A stretch of DNA of 50,301 nucleotides, taken from assembly GCF_001401755.1 (NCBI RefSeq), contig NZ_AVQK01000034.1:1-50301 (forward strand), read 5' to 3'. This document shows, in pieces, positions 49,801-50,301 of the stretch. The DNA comes from Aquimarina longa SW024 (GTDB taxonomy: Bacteria; Bacteroidota; Bacteroidia; Flavobacteriales; Flavobacteriaceae). Below the pieces are notes generated by a model. That model worked only from the letters and a program-made list of their open reading frames with translations. It did not search any database and was not told the DNA's origin. A program made the translations under genes and the position numbers. Position 1 is the stretch's first letter; each line of letters opens with the position of its first letter.

Positions 49801-50301
49801 TACCACTTTCTCAAAAGAGGCTAGTTGATTGTTATACCCTCCTAAGGTTGTTTCCTTAACACGAGATAATACCTCCCTAAACGTTGGATCTCCACTTAAA
49901 TCACTACGTAAGGCTAATGTATTGACAAAGAAACCAATCATACCCTCTAAATCCGATTGTGTTCTATTGGCAATAGGAGTACCTACACAAATATCATCCT
50001 GACCACTATATCGTGATAACAAGACCTTAAAGCCTGATAGCAATAACATAAACATTGTAACTCCCTCTTGCTTACTTAACAATGCCAAATCAACACACAA
50101 CTCCTTGTCTAACTCAAATTCAAGACCACAACCCTCACTACTCTGTACAGAAGGACGAGCATAATCCGTAGGTAAAACTAATGGAGAAACATCAGATAAC
50201 TTCTCCTCCCAATACGATAACTGAGTATCTAACACCGATCCATCAACATAAGAACGTTGCCATAAAGCATAATCAGCATACTGTAATGTCAACTCAGGAA
50301 G
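46891..50301 (-). CDS. Non-ribosomal peptide synthetase, C-terminal module (C-A-T-TE, partial)
   Basis: The frame is open to the window edge, so this is the C-terminal 1136 or so residues of a larger synthetase. Counting from the Met encoded at 50292: the second half of a condensation domain (about 1-270, VGTPIANRTQSDLEGMIGFF), an adenylation domain (about 300-770: YVIYTSGSTGKPKG, ITAGEQAPLSQ, YGPTETSIC, YKTGDLARW, NGKIDRKSL), a carrier domain (LGGHSLLV, Ser about 813) and a terminal thioesterase (GYSFG, S942). Aligned by eye to GrsA, the ten specificity residues read D-A-S-T-I-A-A-I-C-K, close to aromatic (Phe/Tyr) codes. The thioesterase marks the last module, so it would release the peptide. 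Confidence 0.9.
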   Translation of the reverse strand, partial: LPELTLQYADYALWQRSYVDGSVLDTQLSYWEEKLSDVSPLVLPTDYARPSVQSSEGCGLEFELDKELCVDLALLSKQEGVTMFMLLLSGFKVLLSRYSGQDDICVGTPIANRTQSDLEGMIGFFVNTLALRSDLSGDPTFREVLSRVKETTLGGYNNQLASFEKVVSNVVKTRDMSTSPLFQVMFVLQNTPEDEDIELEGVTIEPYEHGVNTSQFDLTLSVEESESGIDLGIVYSTALFTEATIRRMLVHYQELLRSIVDDVTQNISSLSMLTLTEENELLELFNATDVAYRSDMTLIDLFENQVHNSPDSIALVFENKELTYKDLDELSNRLSNYLLSTNDIVLEDLIGVRLERSEWLVVSLLAILKSGGAYVPIDPNYPADRISYIESDSGCKVIIDDSFLDVFKSEMTSYSKELPVIDITIDNLAYVIYTSGSTGKPKGVLIEHKGIINTVYSQIDIFGITSDSNCLQFASQSFDASISEILTSILGGGSLFIIPEDKKSDIDYFVNFINSNKISCATLPPAFFRLLDVSDLAVLDTLITAGEQAPLSQVLSFSNRFGRYINAYGPTETSICATTFEGDDFTSVVPIGKPISNTSIYILDTNQQLLPIGAVGELCVGGSGLARGYLNREDLTEEKFVENPFVKGERMYKTGDLARWLANGTIEFVGRIDDQVKVRGYRVELGEIESVLLSHPSIMSSCVVAKGDSSENNRLIGYIVSEDDLDKEIVQDYLKNSLPEYMVPQLWVNLDIMPLTTNGKIDRKSLPDPDMTTLSTKEYVAPRNEMEEQLVDIWQELLNLDKIGIYDNFFELGGHSLLVIQMTSKINFIFNRNISVAHLFEYPTIASLNSYMSSSIEFEKDILVTFNKEGNKRPIFCAPPGGGTAMTYISLSKALGENQPFYAFQSPGLDGISPVLKTIEEMTALFISEMQKVDSEGPYRLAGYSFGCTIAYEMAKQLQRSGFEIEELIILDGVAPEEDLIDSSEEEESFGDIILYTIDEVNRLLNTNFVVKKSALKGKSKEEQLDTVYSLIKSNPDLLHLENQIRGRIAVFTANVNAIFDYSPQTLVEKNVPIIVFKTLQDEGPADLGWSKYTDQDIPVLEVSGTHETMLEPPHVNEIITYLKQRSIQEEYMEGV

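Overview
The window is AT-rich chromosomal DNA from a member of the Bacteroidota, most likely a marine Flavobacteriaceae (Aquimarina-like; this is an inference). Signs are lipoproteins with short signal peptides ending in SC or NC, a TonB-dependent receptor paired with a DUF4249 lipoprotein, a flavobacterial ALDH7 enzyme, TAATG-type stop/start overlaps, few Shine-Dalgarno sites, and a TATTTTTG-type -7 element.

Region 1 (1-5.4 kb) is a worn accessory zone: the 3' part of a large unknown protein, two paralogous lipoproteins plus a decayed third copy, several unknown proteins (one frameshifted) and a small HAD-type phosphatase. Region 2 (5.4-13.1 kb) looks like an acquired genomic island. It opens with about 1.36 kb of gene-free DNA holding a 14-unit hexanucleotide repeat, long perfect inverted repeats and a short tRNA-like fold. 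A string of small genes follows, starting with a RadC-like JAB protein and ending with an XRE regulator. Many of these genes carry the same 12-bp motif (consensus CCCGTTAGCATT) next to their start codon. No integrase or transposase is visible.

Region 3 (13.2-28.3 kb) is a type VI secretion (T6SS subtype iii) spike-and-effector locus: vgrG, a PAAR tip gene, then three large cell-wall-degrading effectors, each followed by one to three lipoproteins that are probably immunity proteins. All three effectors share a lysozyme/GH19-like domain and end in a cysteine peptidase/amidase domain (CHAP-like or NlpC/P60-like). Two share an identical 270-bp stretch of coding DNA, and two cassettes end in a REP-like hairpin plus terminator, so effector-immunity cassettes seem to be swapped by recombination.

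Region 4 (28.3-39.3 kb) is a gene-scar zone followed by mostly ordinary genes: an SPFH/GYF protein with a zinc-ribbon membrane partner, aminoadipate-semialdehyde dehydrogenase, a flavobacterial lipoprotein, gpsA, an NTF2-like protein, a 3-mercaptopyruvate-type sulfurtransferase, a GH3 glycosidase, a small unknown protein and an XRE regulator.

Region 5 (39.5-50.3 kb), all on the minus strand, holds the end of a non-ribosomal peptide synthetase (partial C, A, T, TE), an MFS exporter and two JmjC/cupin_8 oxygenase-like proteins ending at a terminator, followed by a TonB-dependent receptor/DUF4249 pair. The first four look like the end of a peptide natural-product cluster: assembly and release, export, and probable hydroxylation.
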